A DNA stretch of 64,000 nt from Erpobdella octoculata (taxonomy: Eukaryota > Annelida > Clitellata > Hirudinida > Erpobdellidae): positions 10,298,774 through 10,362,773 of the forward strand of contig OZ022239.1 in NCBI GenBank assembly GCA_963978895.1, read 5' to 3'. The position numbers were made by a program, and so were the translations under genes. The notes beneath the pieces are model-generated. The model saw only the letters and a list, made by a program, of their open reading frames with translations. It was not told where the DNA came from and did not search any database. Every line of letters starts with the position of its first letter. The stretch's first letter is position 1. This document shows positions 25,771 through 37,400 of the stretch, piece after piece.

Positions 25771-26063
25771 TTCCACGTCACCAGAACCAGACACCAGCTT
25801 CTCGGCTTCGTGGTCTGCGAGAGACAGAAGAGGGCTTTTGCGGTGAACCCCGGGTAGGGCAGATCGTCCTGACCGCCGATGTCATTACCCACGTCTTCTT
25901 CGTTCTCACCGCCCACGGCCGTGTGGCCGGCCAATCGCAGCACGGGGTTTGTTTTTAACGACTTGACGTGACGTAGGAGAGCTTTTCGTGCGAAGAGATT
26001 TTGCGTTTGTTTGGCTGGTGCGAGGTTGGCATGTTTTAAGACTTTCGTTTCGTATTTGGCCAT
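25771..26063 (-). CDS. Voltage-gated T-type calcium channel alpha-1 (Cav3), first coding exon only
   Basis: The exon encodes about 98 residues. The N-terminal part is basic, then acidic (GGENEEDVGNDIG), then DLPYPGF and FCLSQTTKPRSWCL. That last string closely matches the conserved end of the Cav3 cytoplasmic N-terminus just before repeat I (vertebrate Cav3 proteins have LPYP, F-C-L-x-Q-T-T-x-P-R-x-W-C). Cav3 channels are low-voltage-activated plasma-membrane calcium channels. The start is the first ATG in a GCGAGGATGG context. I place the donor at TGGAA|GTATCC because the reading LVTW still resembles family members there; donors six or eighteen bases earlier are possible. The remaining roughly 30 exons are not seen and would lie at lower coordinates, probably beyond position 1. 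Confidence 0.72.
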
Positions 26064-26335
26064 CCTCGCTGTTCGTTTTGACGGGTGGAAGAAGCAAGAC
26101 GGTCGCTCGAGTGTTCGTGCGTGAACGTGGTGGAAATAAAAGTTGGAATAAAAGTTAAGTTATCTCATTGCAACCTTTGAACCTGGAGAAATTTTTATAA
26201 ATCGCATTCCAGAAATCAATTGCAAAAGTCTCCGGGACGTTTCCTTGCAAAAATAAATTTCATTTTTTTCCACAGACGAGGTGCTTGCCATCTTCTCTCC
26301 AGGTCGTTCAGTGGAAAACGAAGGTTGGGTCACAA

Positions 26336-26671
26336 TGGAAGTGTTGATGATGATGGCGGTGGCGGTGGTGATGACGATGGTAGTGTTGGTGATGATGATG
26401 GTGGTGATGATGATGGTAGTGTTGGTGATGATGATGGTGGTAATGGTAGTAGTGATTACGATTGTGATGACGATGTTGGTTATGATTTTGATGATAATGA
26501 TAATAATGTCGCTAATGATGACGCTGGTAATGATGGTGCTTGTGAAGATAATAGTTTTGATAATAAAAAATAAATAAAATTATTTTTTAATGATAAAAAA
26601 ACGATAATATGGACGATGATGATGTGGATAAATGTGATGATAGACGGTTGTGGTGATGGTGATGATGCTGG

Positions 26672-26701
<30 letters not shown>
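26336..26701. repeat. GATGGT/GATGAT-rich low-complexity region
   Basis: Two blocks (26336-26550 and 26617-26701) of GATGATGATGGTGGT-type repetition. They lie just upstream of the channel exon on its strand. Frames over them are artefacts. Confidence 0.85.
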
Positions 26702-26702
<1 letters not shown>

Positions 26703-26819
26703 CATGTCTTTGCGCTACGCAATCCAGTGAAGAACTGGTAAGAACGTTGAGAACAAAGCATGGACAATTCCACTCCACTCGAGTGTTTCATGTTCATTAA
26801 GTTGAAAAACAAATCCATC

Positions 26820-28080
26820 GTTCCAGTGGAAGTCTGTCAACAGTGTTGAAATAATTTTTTTCAACAATACGGAAACTTTTTCAACGGCGTGGAAATAATT
26901 TGTCAACGTTGTGGACATAGTTTATCGACGTTGTGAAAATAGTTTGTCAACATTGTTAAAATCGCTTGGCTTGTAGTAGAAAATCCCTCGGCGGTGGAAA
27001 ACAAAGTTTGATGAACGCAATATCTCTTCCATCAACTACGCAATCAGTTCAAATTCTCAAGTCACCTCGGAATTTAAAGTTCAAGAAAGCGTGAAGAAGA
27101 AAAAAGAAGAAAATCTTTCCTCCGTAATTGCTTTGGTTTTTGGTTTTTTTTATTTTCTTTTGGGACCACACACGGAGGCTTTGATGGTTAGTTAAAAAAA
27201 CATTAAAATAAAACAACATGTGGGTTATTGATGTCGAGAATGAAGAACAAAGAGAAGGAGAGGAAGAGAAAGGAGGGAGGGAGAGAGAGAAAAATAGAAA
27301 GAGGTAGAGAGAAAAATAGAAAGAGGTAGAGAGAAAAGTAGAAAGGTAGAGAGACAAAAAGAGAAGAAGAGAGAAAAAAGAGAGTGAGAAATAAAAGAGA
27401 GAGCTAATTTGTGGTCTAATGAATAGATGAGTGATTGATAAATCTGAGGTTTCGCTGTTTGTTTTTGAATATTTGTTGTTCACTATGTGCGTGTATGTGC
27501 GTGTACCATTTTCAATGTTTTTGCCTTTCTCCCCCCCCCACCAGCACCATCTCCCATGTCTCTTTTTGTCACCATTCTCTCATACTTTTTTCTTTTCTCT
27601 TTTTCTTTCTTTCTATCTCTTCTTCTACTTTTTTTCTCTCCGCCTTTTTCACTTTCTCTCTTTTAAAAAAATGGCGAACGGACAAATTATGCGCTGCAAG
27701 ATTGATCGAGAATTGAGTTGAAATTTAACTAAAATAACTTGCAATAAAATAAAAACAAATACTTTAAACTTTAACAAGCTTAAACTGTCTTGGAAAAGAA
27801 CATTTTCATTGTGATAATTTTATTTAATTTATGCAGACAAATCAAATGTTAACAAATCACTTGTACTAATTTTATATTCAGTATTTTTGAATTATTTAAC
27901 TAAAATAAAACTGAGGTCGTTAATTTAATTTAAAAAATAATACAATTTCTTGTAATAGTGCAAATTTCAAATCACAATCTCAAACATGTCCGAGTTTTTA
28001 ATTTATTAAACTCACAAAATATAAAAAAAACCGTCAATAAGGATTATTTAAAAATAAAAAAAAATAAAACTCAACTAACT
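26820..28080. other. Gene-free stretch
   Basis: Short direct repeats (TTGTCAACGTTGTGGA-like) at 26835-26960, a GAGA-rich tract at 27250-27405 and a CTTT-rich tract at 27525-27665. No exon recognised. Confidence 0.4.
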
Positions 28081-28083
28081 TAC

Positions 28084-28273
28084 CCGTTTGGGTTGAACTC
28101 CTGTCTCCTCTGTAATCCCCAACATAATCAGCTGATGCATAATCAGCTGATGCAACAGCCCTCAACTGTAACAAGAAGAACGAACACAGCAGGCAAATCT
28201 TCCCGATGACAATAATAGCCTTCACTGCGCTTGCGCGATATAAAGTTAGTTTTTTATTCTTACCGCACGACAC
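28084..28273 (-). CDS. Candidate signal-peptide first exon of an unidentified secreted or membrane protein
   Basis: The frame starts with ATG at 28273 and runs 63 codons. It has a basic n-region (GKNKK...R...K), a hydrophobic core (IICLLCSFFLLQL-like composition) and a plausible cleavage after AVASA. It then ends exactly at a consensus donor (ACGG|GTAAGT, phase 1). A short ASADY duplication follows the predicted cleavage site. I do not recognise the protein and could not find the next exon. A chance open frame is the main alternative, but the signal peptide plus a perfect donor on the same strand make this worth keeping. Confidence 0.42.
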
Positions 28274-28879
28274 AAAGAAATTTTAATAGAAAAGTTTATT
28301 TATTAAACGATCCGCATGGATAATGAACTAATTAACAACATTTAATAGACAAATTAATAACATTTTAAACTGAATCGCATGCTGGCTTGCAATTTATAGC
28401 TTCTTCTTTTTCGTTGAGAATTTCCTGGCTTTAAGATGCAATCAGATTATATTTTTTGATGTATAAATTACCAGTTTTATATTAGTTTTTTTTTTTCAAA
28501 TTAACGTTTTTAATACAACTATTACTACTACTACTAATAATATTAATAATGATAATAATCATTATATCAATTATATAAACACTATAATTGTTTTAAAAAT
28601 GTTTTAATTAACTTCAAGAACGTTAACTATTCTGATGCATCCTTACAACAAAATTTTCTTGAAACAACAAATTCATCACTACTCTCACACAGCACTCCGA
28701 TTACAAAATTATTAAAATTTATTCTTTTTATTCAAACAGAGCTAACGACGAAATAACAGAAAACATTGAAAAACACTCGATAGCGTCGTCGAACAAAACC
28801 AGCAATAATAACAAAAACAGGAGAAGAAATTTCTACATCGAGTGCTTCGACATTGTGAGGAAGATTTGCCTGGCATTAA

Positions 28880-28978
28880 CAGCATCGCATCCTGCAAGGG
28901 GGAGCATCGCATTCTGCAAGGGGGAGCATCGCATTCTGCAAAGGGGAGCATCGCATCCTGCAAGGGGGAGCTCCTCGG
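28880..28978. repeat. GCATCGCATCCTGCAAGGGGGA minisatellite
   Basis: About four copies of a 26-bp GC-rich unit. Confidence 0.85.
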
Positions 28979-29297
28979 CCTTACAGCGCCACTGAATTCC
29001 TTACTTGTCGAAATGGTTGCGAAGCAGTCAAATGAAATTTATTTTCGTCCTTTTAAAAAGTTGAATTTCTATTTTCGAAGATTCGAATTTTAAATTAAGT
29101 TTTTTTTTTTGAAAAAATCGAGTTGAATCGATTTTATTTATGTAGTTTGAAACTAAAATTACTCAACTGGGATTTAATCGTTTACAAAAAAATGATTACT
29201 AAATTTTATTTTAGATAAAATCTCATATAAAAAAACTGAACACTAAATTCTAAATTGCATCATCAGCATTTTGTAAAGTAAAAACTCTAACTAATTG

Positions 29298-29538
29298 TCA
29301 ATTATCGGGTTTCGTCGGGGATGTTCCCGGCTTTTCCATGGGGCCATCAACGTTTGAATGAGGTGGGCGGGTTGACCCCGGAGAATTCAAAACCGAGTGA
29401 TGACAGAATTTTTCAGATACGCGGCGCGCTTTTATGCTCATCATGGCTAGCACAAACAATATGCAGATTAATGCCGAGCAAATCATGAACTTGTAATAAA
29501 TCTTATTTAATAACCCCTCGACATAAATTCTGCACCGA
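29298..29538 (-). CDS. Candidate terminal exon with one transmembrane segment, unidentified
   Basis: Following an acceptor (ATGTACAG|CGAG) the frame gives a cysteine (RCRIYVEG), a hydrophobic segment (FMICSALICILFVLAMM), a basic stop-transfer stretch (KARR) and a Pro/Ser-rich tail, ending in TGA. GC content is higher than in the flanks, and an AATAAA motif lies about 90 bp downstream (29205-29210, minus strand). The order Cys, membrane span, short tail is compatible with the end of a tetraspanin-like or other single-pass protein, but I cannot name a family. Upstream exons (higher coordinates) were not found. Confidence 0.4.
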
Positions 29539-29559
29539 GATGACTCGCTGTACATTTAT

Positions 29560-31290
29560 AATTTTGTACTGTATTGTACTGTACTATATGACGTACTGCT
29601 GCCTCTGTGGAGTACAGGGCGTATGATGTACATTTATTATTTTGTACTCTGATGGCACGTCGTACCCGTTGTTGTTGAAGTATTTTTGGCAGTTGGCAGC
29701 TATCTCTGGGCTGAATAATCAATTCCTAAAAGCGAGGGAAAAGCTTCATGTTGTTCTTGCAAAAAAATATTTATGGTCACTTTTTAAAAACTCAGTTTTG
29801 GTTAAAAAAATTCAAAAAAATAAAGTAAGATTCTGTTTTCTTCGAACTACTTACTGCTTTGCATCTCATAGCAGTAAAACATTAAAGTATTTGCTGATTG
29901 GAAATATTTTCACTGAAATTCCAACTACTACCTACTGTCTTGTGTCACGCCAGCCACCACAATTAATAAAGCGCTAACAGCCCATTATCGGCGCCATTTT
30001 TTATTTATAACTCCCAGCCCGTCATAATCTCTTTCATCACTCAATAAATATAGCGATTCGTCTCATCTGCATAAGCATTGTTGACTTCATATGATAAACA
30101 GAAGAGGACATTCAAAGTCCCAAAGATGTTGATCAAATCGCTAATTTGCAGAGTTTTGTTACATAACGTTGTTCAAAACACGTATCAACTCATATTAATA
30201 TAGTTTCTAGTTTGAGCATTTTTACCAACTGTTTGTGTGTGTGGCTTTCTCTGTACACAAATCTTGCAAGTAAAATTTAACCAGCTTTTTGACTAGTTAG
30301 GAAGCTGAAACTTTCAGCATAGCTTTATATTGGATGACAATACATGATTCAATTAAAAAAAACTTAATTTGAACATCTTTCGTATTTCTAAATTGAGTGT
30401 ATTTGAAATAAAAGTTTGTGTTGAAAAACTCGTTTTTTCCTTAACTTGTTTGTTTTTTAAATTAAACAAAAAATGTAATTTGTCATCTAGGAGTGCTCCA
30501 ACCGTTTTTGGATGTCAATCAAAATGCAACAGAGTTGGTACAGAATAGGAAATAAAAATATTGGTAATATGTTGTGTTGTGCACGCACGACATGAAGAGC
30601 TGTATAAATTGAAAGTTACTGTCGGCAAGAAATCATTCAAATATTTGTTACCGGTTTAATAGATAGGGGGTTTCCTCCTCTCTACCCCTAAATTACAAAC
30701 TAAATAAATTATTTTTCTACTAGATTAATGTTTTCCTTAACGGTGTGATTCATTTCCAAATTTTTAATCCCCCCATCATTTATCAGAAATTCTCTTCTAA
30801 GATCACGGCTTGCGCCAGACAAATTTCGGGCAGCCAAATTTAACATGGACGATTAAATTGATCGTTATTTTAATGTTATGACATTTTTTAGTTGAAAATT
30901 GCAGCCGCAAGTCGCAACCAGTTGGAAAGTTATGTAATTGGATCGGATGGAAAGTTTTGTACCGAGTTGGATAGTTATGTAATCGGTTTGAAAATTATGT
31001 GGAATCGACTGACCGACTGGCAAACGCTTGCATTTTACGCTGGAAACATTCATTGGTTTTTGAGGACACTCTGAATTATTTGTCAACTGCTCTTATAAGT
31101 GGACTGCCGTCTGAATGGCTGGTTGGTCCAAAGTTCTCATCTCAACGGCTTTCCTCCTTTTTCAATCTCTTCAAGTACAAACATATTTTTCTTTTTTGCT
31201 TGCTTTTGTATCAGCTGGTAGCTTTTTGTTTTTAATATTTTCTGTCAGTTTTTTAATTAAATCAATTAATTAATTTTATTTCCTTATTTA
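29560..31290. other. Gene-free stretch with one dispersed repeat
   Basis: Apart from the dispersed repeat at 30215-30450 there is AT-rich unique sequence. At 30890-31000 GGAAAGTTATGTAATTGGATC-like segments are repeated three times. Confidence 0.4.
30215..30450 (+). repeat. Dispersed repeat family, copy C
   Basis: Shares GGCTTTCTCTGTACACAAAT, TTTTTGACTAGTTAGGAAGC and TTGGATGACAATAC with copies at 33385-33520 (internally deleted) and 52640-52910. It is more distantly related to the 6950/19793 pair through the same central motif. Confidence 0.8.
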
Positions 31291-31296
31291 TTTATT

Positions 31297-31617
31297 CATC
31301 CATCCATCCATCCATCCATCCATCCATCCATCCATCCATCCATCCATCCATCCATCCATCCATCCATCCATCCATCCATCCATCCATCCATCCATCCATC
31401 CATCCATCCATCCATCCATCCATCCATCCATCCATCCATCCATCCATCCATCCATCCATCCATCCATCCATCCATCCATCCATCCATCCATCCATCCATT
31501 CATTCATTCATTCATTCATTCATTCATTCATTCATTCATTCATTCATTCATTCATTCATTCATTCATTCATTCATTCATTCATTCATTCATTCATTCATT
31601 CATTCATTCATTCATTC
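31297..31617. repeat. Compound (CATC)n - (CATT)n microsatellite
   Basis: About 50 copies of CATC switch at about 31497 without loss of period to about 30 copies of CATT. The two blocks differ only by one C-to-T change per unit. Confidence 0.97.
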
Positions 31618-31986
31618 TTTGCGATGTTTTTTTTATAAACTTTGCGAGTTTGCGAGGCGCCAACGCCTATAAATTTGAATAGAAACTTAAATTTCGCTAG
31701 CGAGAATAAGCAAAAGTGCAAAGATTAAGCCTAATTGTGAAACAACAGATATTAAAAGTTTATGGAAACAAAAAAAGACAATTAACATACCTGTACAAGC
31801 GGTTTGTAAATAAGCAAATAAATTATTTGAACTTTGTGAGCTACGAGGTTAGATTACCTGGAAAATATTTCAATAGTAGGATGAAAAATTATTGCTTTAA
31901 ATGGTCATCTGTATCTCGTTTATTTATTTTTTCTACCAAAAAACTTATAATCAAGTGACACTCAGTATAATCACGAGCTGTAATTC

Positions 31987-33142
31987 CAGTGATGGGCACT
32001 AACTACTTCAATTGTAGTTATAACTACCACCTACCAACCACCTCATGACGGAAGTAGTTATAACTACATTTTAACTACTTTAGAAGAGAGATAGTTATAA
32101 CTACTTCGTTAACTACTACTAAAGTAGTGAACTACTTTTCAACTAATTTTTAAGAACACATTTTATGTATATAAATGTATATTTACTTATGCAAATAAAA
32201 AATAAAAACAAAACAAATTTGAATTTAATGGATATAAAATAATATTTAATAATGAAAACAAAGTGTTATTTTATTCATACATAAAATTTGAATCACAAAG
32301 AAGTAGAAAAATTGTTCAAACTGGAACGACTCTTCAAAAATACCAAACAAAGTGTCAGTCATTTTGCATCTCTGTAGCGGTAATAATGAAATGATCCAGC
32401 AATACTAAATAATCGTTCAACAGCTGAGCTGCTGGGAAGCGTAGAATAGATGGATAATCTTTTAGTGACTGAACATTCGATGCTTTAGATCTCAGATAAT
32501 CTTCCAGTTCTTAGCTAGGCAAATTCATGCAAATCATCCTCGTCTTCATGTCTACTAAATTCAGTTGCAGCTGTTTCTTGTCGGCAGTTTCCACGAATTT
32601 CAGTAGTCTCATCTGCAAGTTGTTGAATATATGTTAACATTTTCCGTTTGACATCCAATCTTTTGCCTTCCCATAGGAAATTTAACTTGAACTGTGGTAG
32701 AAGCACAGATGCAATCAAGTGTCCATCGTCTGTTAAGATAGACTGAAAGCGCTTCTTGATGCCAGAGGTCAAGGCCTCCACAAGAGGAGCTACCAATTTG
32801 TCTGTTGATCTTTCAAGTTTTGATCGCAATCCAATTATAGTCGGAATGAGATGACCCAGGTATGTTGTCCTCTCCCCTTGCCGTACATCGATGGCAATTA
32901 CTATTGGTTTCATAACTTGGTTTAATGCGCTGTTGCATACCTGGTTTAGTTTTTCTTCAGTCCTAACTAAAAGTAGTTAAATAATCGTAAATAGTTATAA
33001 CTACTTAACTAGATCATAAAAGTAGTTATAACTACATGGCAACTACCCAAAAACAGAAGTAGTTATAACTACTGTATAACTACTAACAATGTAGTTATAA
33101 CTACAGTAGTTGCAACTACAGTAGTTAAAGTGCCCATCTCTA
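31987..33142 (-). mobile_element. hAT-like transposon, defective copy with palindromic subterminal repeats
   Basis: The ends are CAGTGATGGGCACT... and ...AGTGCCCATCTCTA, roughly inverted, each immediately flanked by AATTC (31982-31986, 33143-33147); no full 8-bp duplication is visible. Both subterminal regions (31995-32150, 32965-33130) carry many copies of the palindrome GTAGTTATAACTAC, which may be transposase-binding sites. The interior is a decayed transposase frame on the minus strand. Confidence 0.75.
32370..32913 (-). pseudogene. hAT transposase C-terminal part, decayed
   Basis: From 32913 a 132-codon frame reads YLGHLIPTIIGLRSKL and GIKKRFQSIL, typical of the region before the hAT C-terminal domain (compare zinc-finger BED/hAT proteins). 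After a stop at 32515 the similarity continues as LEDYLRSKAS and then, in a shifted frame near 32430, as LPSSSAVERLFSIAGSF, the dimerisation signature. The zinc finger and the N-terminal catalytic residues are missing. At least one stop and one frameshift make it non-functional. Confidence 0.82.
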
Positions 33143-33149
33143 AATTCAG

Positions 33150-34490
33150 CAAAACCAAAGTTAAAGTTTTATTATTTTTTTTCTAAGGGTATCAAATTTT
33201 TGTTTGCACTTTTTTCAATTCATATGCGGATTTTGACATTTGACCTCTTTCTAAAAGACTTTTTTTCTTATTTGAATGTTGACCTGTGTTAAAATGGTGT
33301 AAGTTTTTTTTATTCACATTAACGAGAAAATTAAACATTATTTAACTACAGAACTTATTAAATATTTCATTACAAACTTTTATTTAGGTTACAATCTTTG
33401 TTTGTGTATGTGTGTGTCTTTCTCTGTACGCAAATCTTGCAAGTAAAATTTAACCAGCATTTGACTAGCTAGGAAGCTTAAACTTTGTGTTGAAAAACTC
33501 TTTTTTCCTTTACATATTTTATAATAAATTGATAAACTACCATGAAGCACGTTTAAAAAAGTATATATTTTATCAAGTGAAATGTTTATTTGGTAACTAT
33601 TCCATTAAATAAAAAATGACTAACAAGGATTACATTAATAACATACCAGCTAATGCACCATACTTCATTTTTTTTAGTATCAATGTAAATATATTTATCA
33701 CAGATCATAAATTTGATATAATTTTCTGCTTTCCCTCTTTCTTTAACTACAACATAACTGACGTGATGCTATTGTACCTACTTTTTAACTCTGCCTCGTC
33801 AATTCCGAACCAGTTCCAGGCCTGGATAAAGGAGGAGGAACAGTAAAAAGGATCAAAGTTTGATCCACGACAGGCGACAAGAAACAGTTATGTGCTTTTT
33901 AAATACAGCCATTTTAGTCTTAGAACATCTGGTGTAAAAGACTATGAACTATTATAAAATAAAGTGTTAACTTCTTAGCATAAGCACAAGTTTTCCTTTC
34001 ACTCTCTAGCTTCGTAGGTAATTTCCCAAGAACCGAAACCGTTAAGAGTTTGATAAGGTGCATGGTGCATTGCTGCTGATTGCACCGTTTTTTTAAAATA
34101 TTCAATGGGAGGTTCTAATTAGGACGGACCAGGCCTGAAAATTTGACTCGTGTAACAAACCGAGAAGCCGACGGCGACGGGCTGGGCCGAGAAAAATCCT
34201 GACTCTCAAGAATTTTATTAACTTTTTGTTGTGCTACTATTATGTTACTTGAAAAAATTTTTATTATAAACTTGTATAATTAAATTATAACGTTTTTTTA
34301 AAATTAAATTTAATTAAAAAAGTTATTAAAAAAGCAATTAAAATAACCAAGTTTAGTTTTCTTTGGTTTCCAGTGTGGTCTGAGTTTGCTGGACCACGTG
34401 AAAGCGAACGATAATAAAAGAAAATAAATACGCTACTCCAAAGCCGTGCTCGATTTTATATCAACTTCATCGGTCACTGAACTCTTATTG
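33150..34490. other. Intergenic stretch before URB1
   Basis: Contains dispersed repeat copy D (33385-33520, internally deleted) and, near 34125-34200, a CCAGGCCTG...GGGCTGGGCC segment resembling the GC-rich part of the Helitron family. The URB1 promoter must lie here, but I see no clear TATA box. Confidence 0.45.
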
Positions 34491-34492
34491 AA

Positions 34493-37400
34493 ATGAAGCG
34501 AAAACAAAATTTAGATAATTCTGATGGTGAAAAATCTCCCATATCTAAAAAACCAAAGCGTGAACTTTTTACAGCTGCGGATTTTAAAAGATCGCTGGAT
34601 GACTCCAGTACAATTTATGCAGGTTATGTTCCATATCCAGCAGCCTCTTATTTTTATAATGAAATTTTCAATTTTTTCAAACCTTATTTTATTTTGATAC
34701 GTTTTCACTTTAGTTATATTTTTTGAACTTCAGGCCTTGAGAACTTCATCAAAACTGTTAAACTAAATGTGGATGAAAAAGATAATGATATCGTATCTGA
34801 TTATTGCAAGTCAACCAGTGACTGTGAAGAGATACTCGGTCTGTTGGGCGCTGAAAAGATTAAAGTGCAAGAAGTATGATTTTATTTATATAAAAATGTA
34901 TTTTGCTAACTTTTCCCTGGTATTTTTATTTTGATAAAGATTGCATTTATTTTTAATTTCTTGTTGTTATATTTTTTCTAAACTCTTATTTTCAAGACTT
35001 TCCTCATCTTAGAAAGCATCAGACTGATCCTTTCACGAATCCTTACTGACCTTAACCAGTACAACATCATTGGTCAGTCAGTTGTTAAAAAACTCATAGC
35101 AAACCACATGAATGTCATATTGAAGCAGACGTCCATGGCCAACAAATCTGGTCACATCAAATCTGGACTCAGGCTGTTGACCTTGCTAATAAGTGGTGGG
35201 GCTTCAAAGGGTTGTTCAAACAAATGGGGTTGGATCTGCAAAGAGGTGACGTCAAAAATTGATTTCAATCACAACAACTGGTTGTCTCTACTCAACAGGA
35301 AAGATGCACAGGTTTAATACATGCTTTTCTTATGTAAAAAATATTTGTTTTGGAAATAATATTTAAAACACAAAATTTAATTCAAATTTAAAATATTTGT
35401 AAAACATTTGATGAATTTTTAACTTAGTTTATTTTATTATTCTGAGTTCTTAAGTGACCGATTATTCATATCAGTCATATTATCTCTTGTAAATTAAATG
35501 TTTACAAATGCAAATAGATTATATAGTTGGGTTAGGGTTGGAAGGACTTAATATCCAGCATCAGAAAATAATATTGTTTAATATCAACATCTGATTTCAC
35601 TTTGAAAAAATAAAACTTCAAATAATCATTCAGGATCCTGAAGATGTAAAATTATGCCTTATGGATCTGATCTGCACCATGTTGTCAACCCGCATCATCC
35701 CGGTTGTCAAAGCCGTCGTCGAAGCAAAGCGTTTGTTTAAATACTGATTTGTTATTTATTTGCCATCAACAAATAATGTTTTCCTCAATATCATACTTTT
35801 TCCTGCTACTAACTATTTTTTCATTCTCAGATTTCGTGTCGGCATTGTTTGAGAATCTCTATGGCGACAACTGCCTTGTTATTTGTAAATTCCTGGATAC
35901 TGTACTCAATCATGTATGCTTGTGTTTTCATCTAAAATGTTTTTAATCTATTTGTAACAGTTGTTATGTTACTGATAAAAAAATAATCACTTATTTTCTT
36001 TAAACAACTTTTTAGGTTGTGAACAACCCGACAATCACAAAGACGTTCAAAGTCAAACTCTTCAACGACCGAACTCTCAAGTCCATAGGAATGCTGTACA
36101 GGTGGGCGGGTCCAAAAGGCTGGCAAGAGATGATTGGCTCAAAAAAGGAAAAACAGAAAATTAAGAAATTGATGGAGGATAACCTGTTGCCAGTAAGTGG
36201 ACGTGGTTTTCCATTTCTTCTATTTGAAGCAAATTTATGTTTTTCCATTTCTTCTATTTGAAGCAAATTTATGTTTTTCCATTTCTTCTATTTGAAGCAA
36301 ATTTATGTTTTTCCATTTCTTCTATTTGAAGCAAATTTATGATTTTCCATTTCTTTTATCTGAAGCAATTTTATGTTTTTCCATTTCTTGTATTTGAAGC
36401 AAATTTATCTTTTTCCATTTCTTTTATCTGAAGCAAATTTTTGTTCTTAATTATTATGACTTGTTTTTCAGTTTGATTGGGAAAATATCTCAGAGGAACA
36501 GGAAGTCGTGCGAACACATGTTCACAGTTTGCTTGTGTCGCTATTATCTTCTTACAAGTTCGGTATCATCTTTAAGGATAGATCCGCCCCAATTATCTCG
36601 GGACAGTGAGTGTACTTATAATTAACATATTTTTTATGATATTACAATTTCAATTTTCATTTTCATTATTTAAGAAATTAGAACAAAATTGAAACTATAG
36701 TAATTAATTTTTATAGCATGAAAACTAACAAATTTTGTTATAGTAAAATGATCTATTATTTTGATGTTTTTAGTAGATAACAATGAAACTAGTTTTCACT
36801 GTATTACAGTTTTAATTGAAATCTCTCATTATTTTAGAAATCTAAACCACAACATAAGTACATATAATTATTTGATATTACATTAGTTTCTAAGATATTA
36901 GAATTTAAATTAAAATGAGTACTAGTTTTGTGGCTGGGAGTTATAAAATTCTCTGCATTCTCACATGCACAAGCTGTTCCTCACACTCTCACATGCACAA
37001 GCTGTTCCTGGCCGTGCTGGGGTTGTGTATTTTATAAAGTGGTGCCCTGATCTCATGAATTTTGTCTAAAAATTATAATTTTTTTTATTCTAGGAATCCC
37101 AACTACAACTTAACCACTTTCTTGAACAATCTGCCTCCCTCTTTTTATATCGATCCTCTCCCACGGTCTCTTGCACTTCAAATCTTCAACAGCTGCCCTG
37201 ATCAGTTGCACTTCTTCCTTGGATTGCCATCTTTCGCAGGAGTTCTTACTCCCAGAGTTTCCAAGAACTGGTTCACTTGTTCTGAATTTGTGACGGAGGT
37301 TGGTTTTTTTACTTATTAAAAAAAAGAAATCATTTGTTTTAGTAGTTTAAAAGTCTTGGTTGGTTTAATCACTTAAATGTAAATTTGTGTACAAAACTTT

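Noticed and set aside
26220..26818. Asp/Gly- and His-rich frames upstream of the channel exon
   Set aside because: Low-complexity GATGGT repeats without splice signals or domains.
31987..33142. 8-bp target duplication for the second hAT element
   Set aside because: Only AATTC is shared at both borders; the flanking eight bases do not match when aligned to the TIR ends.
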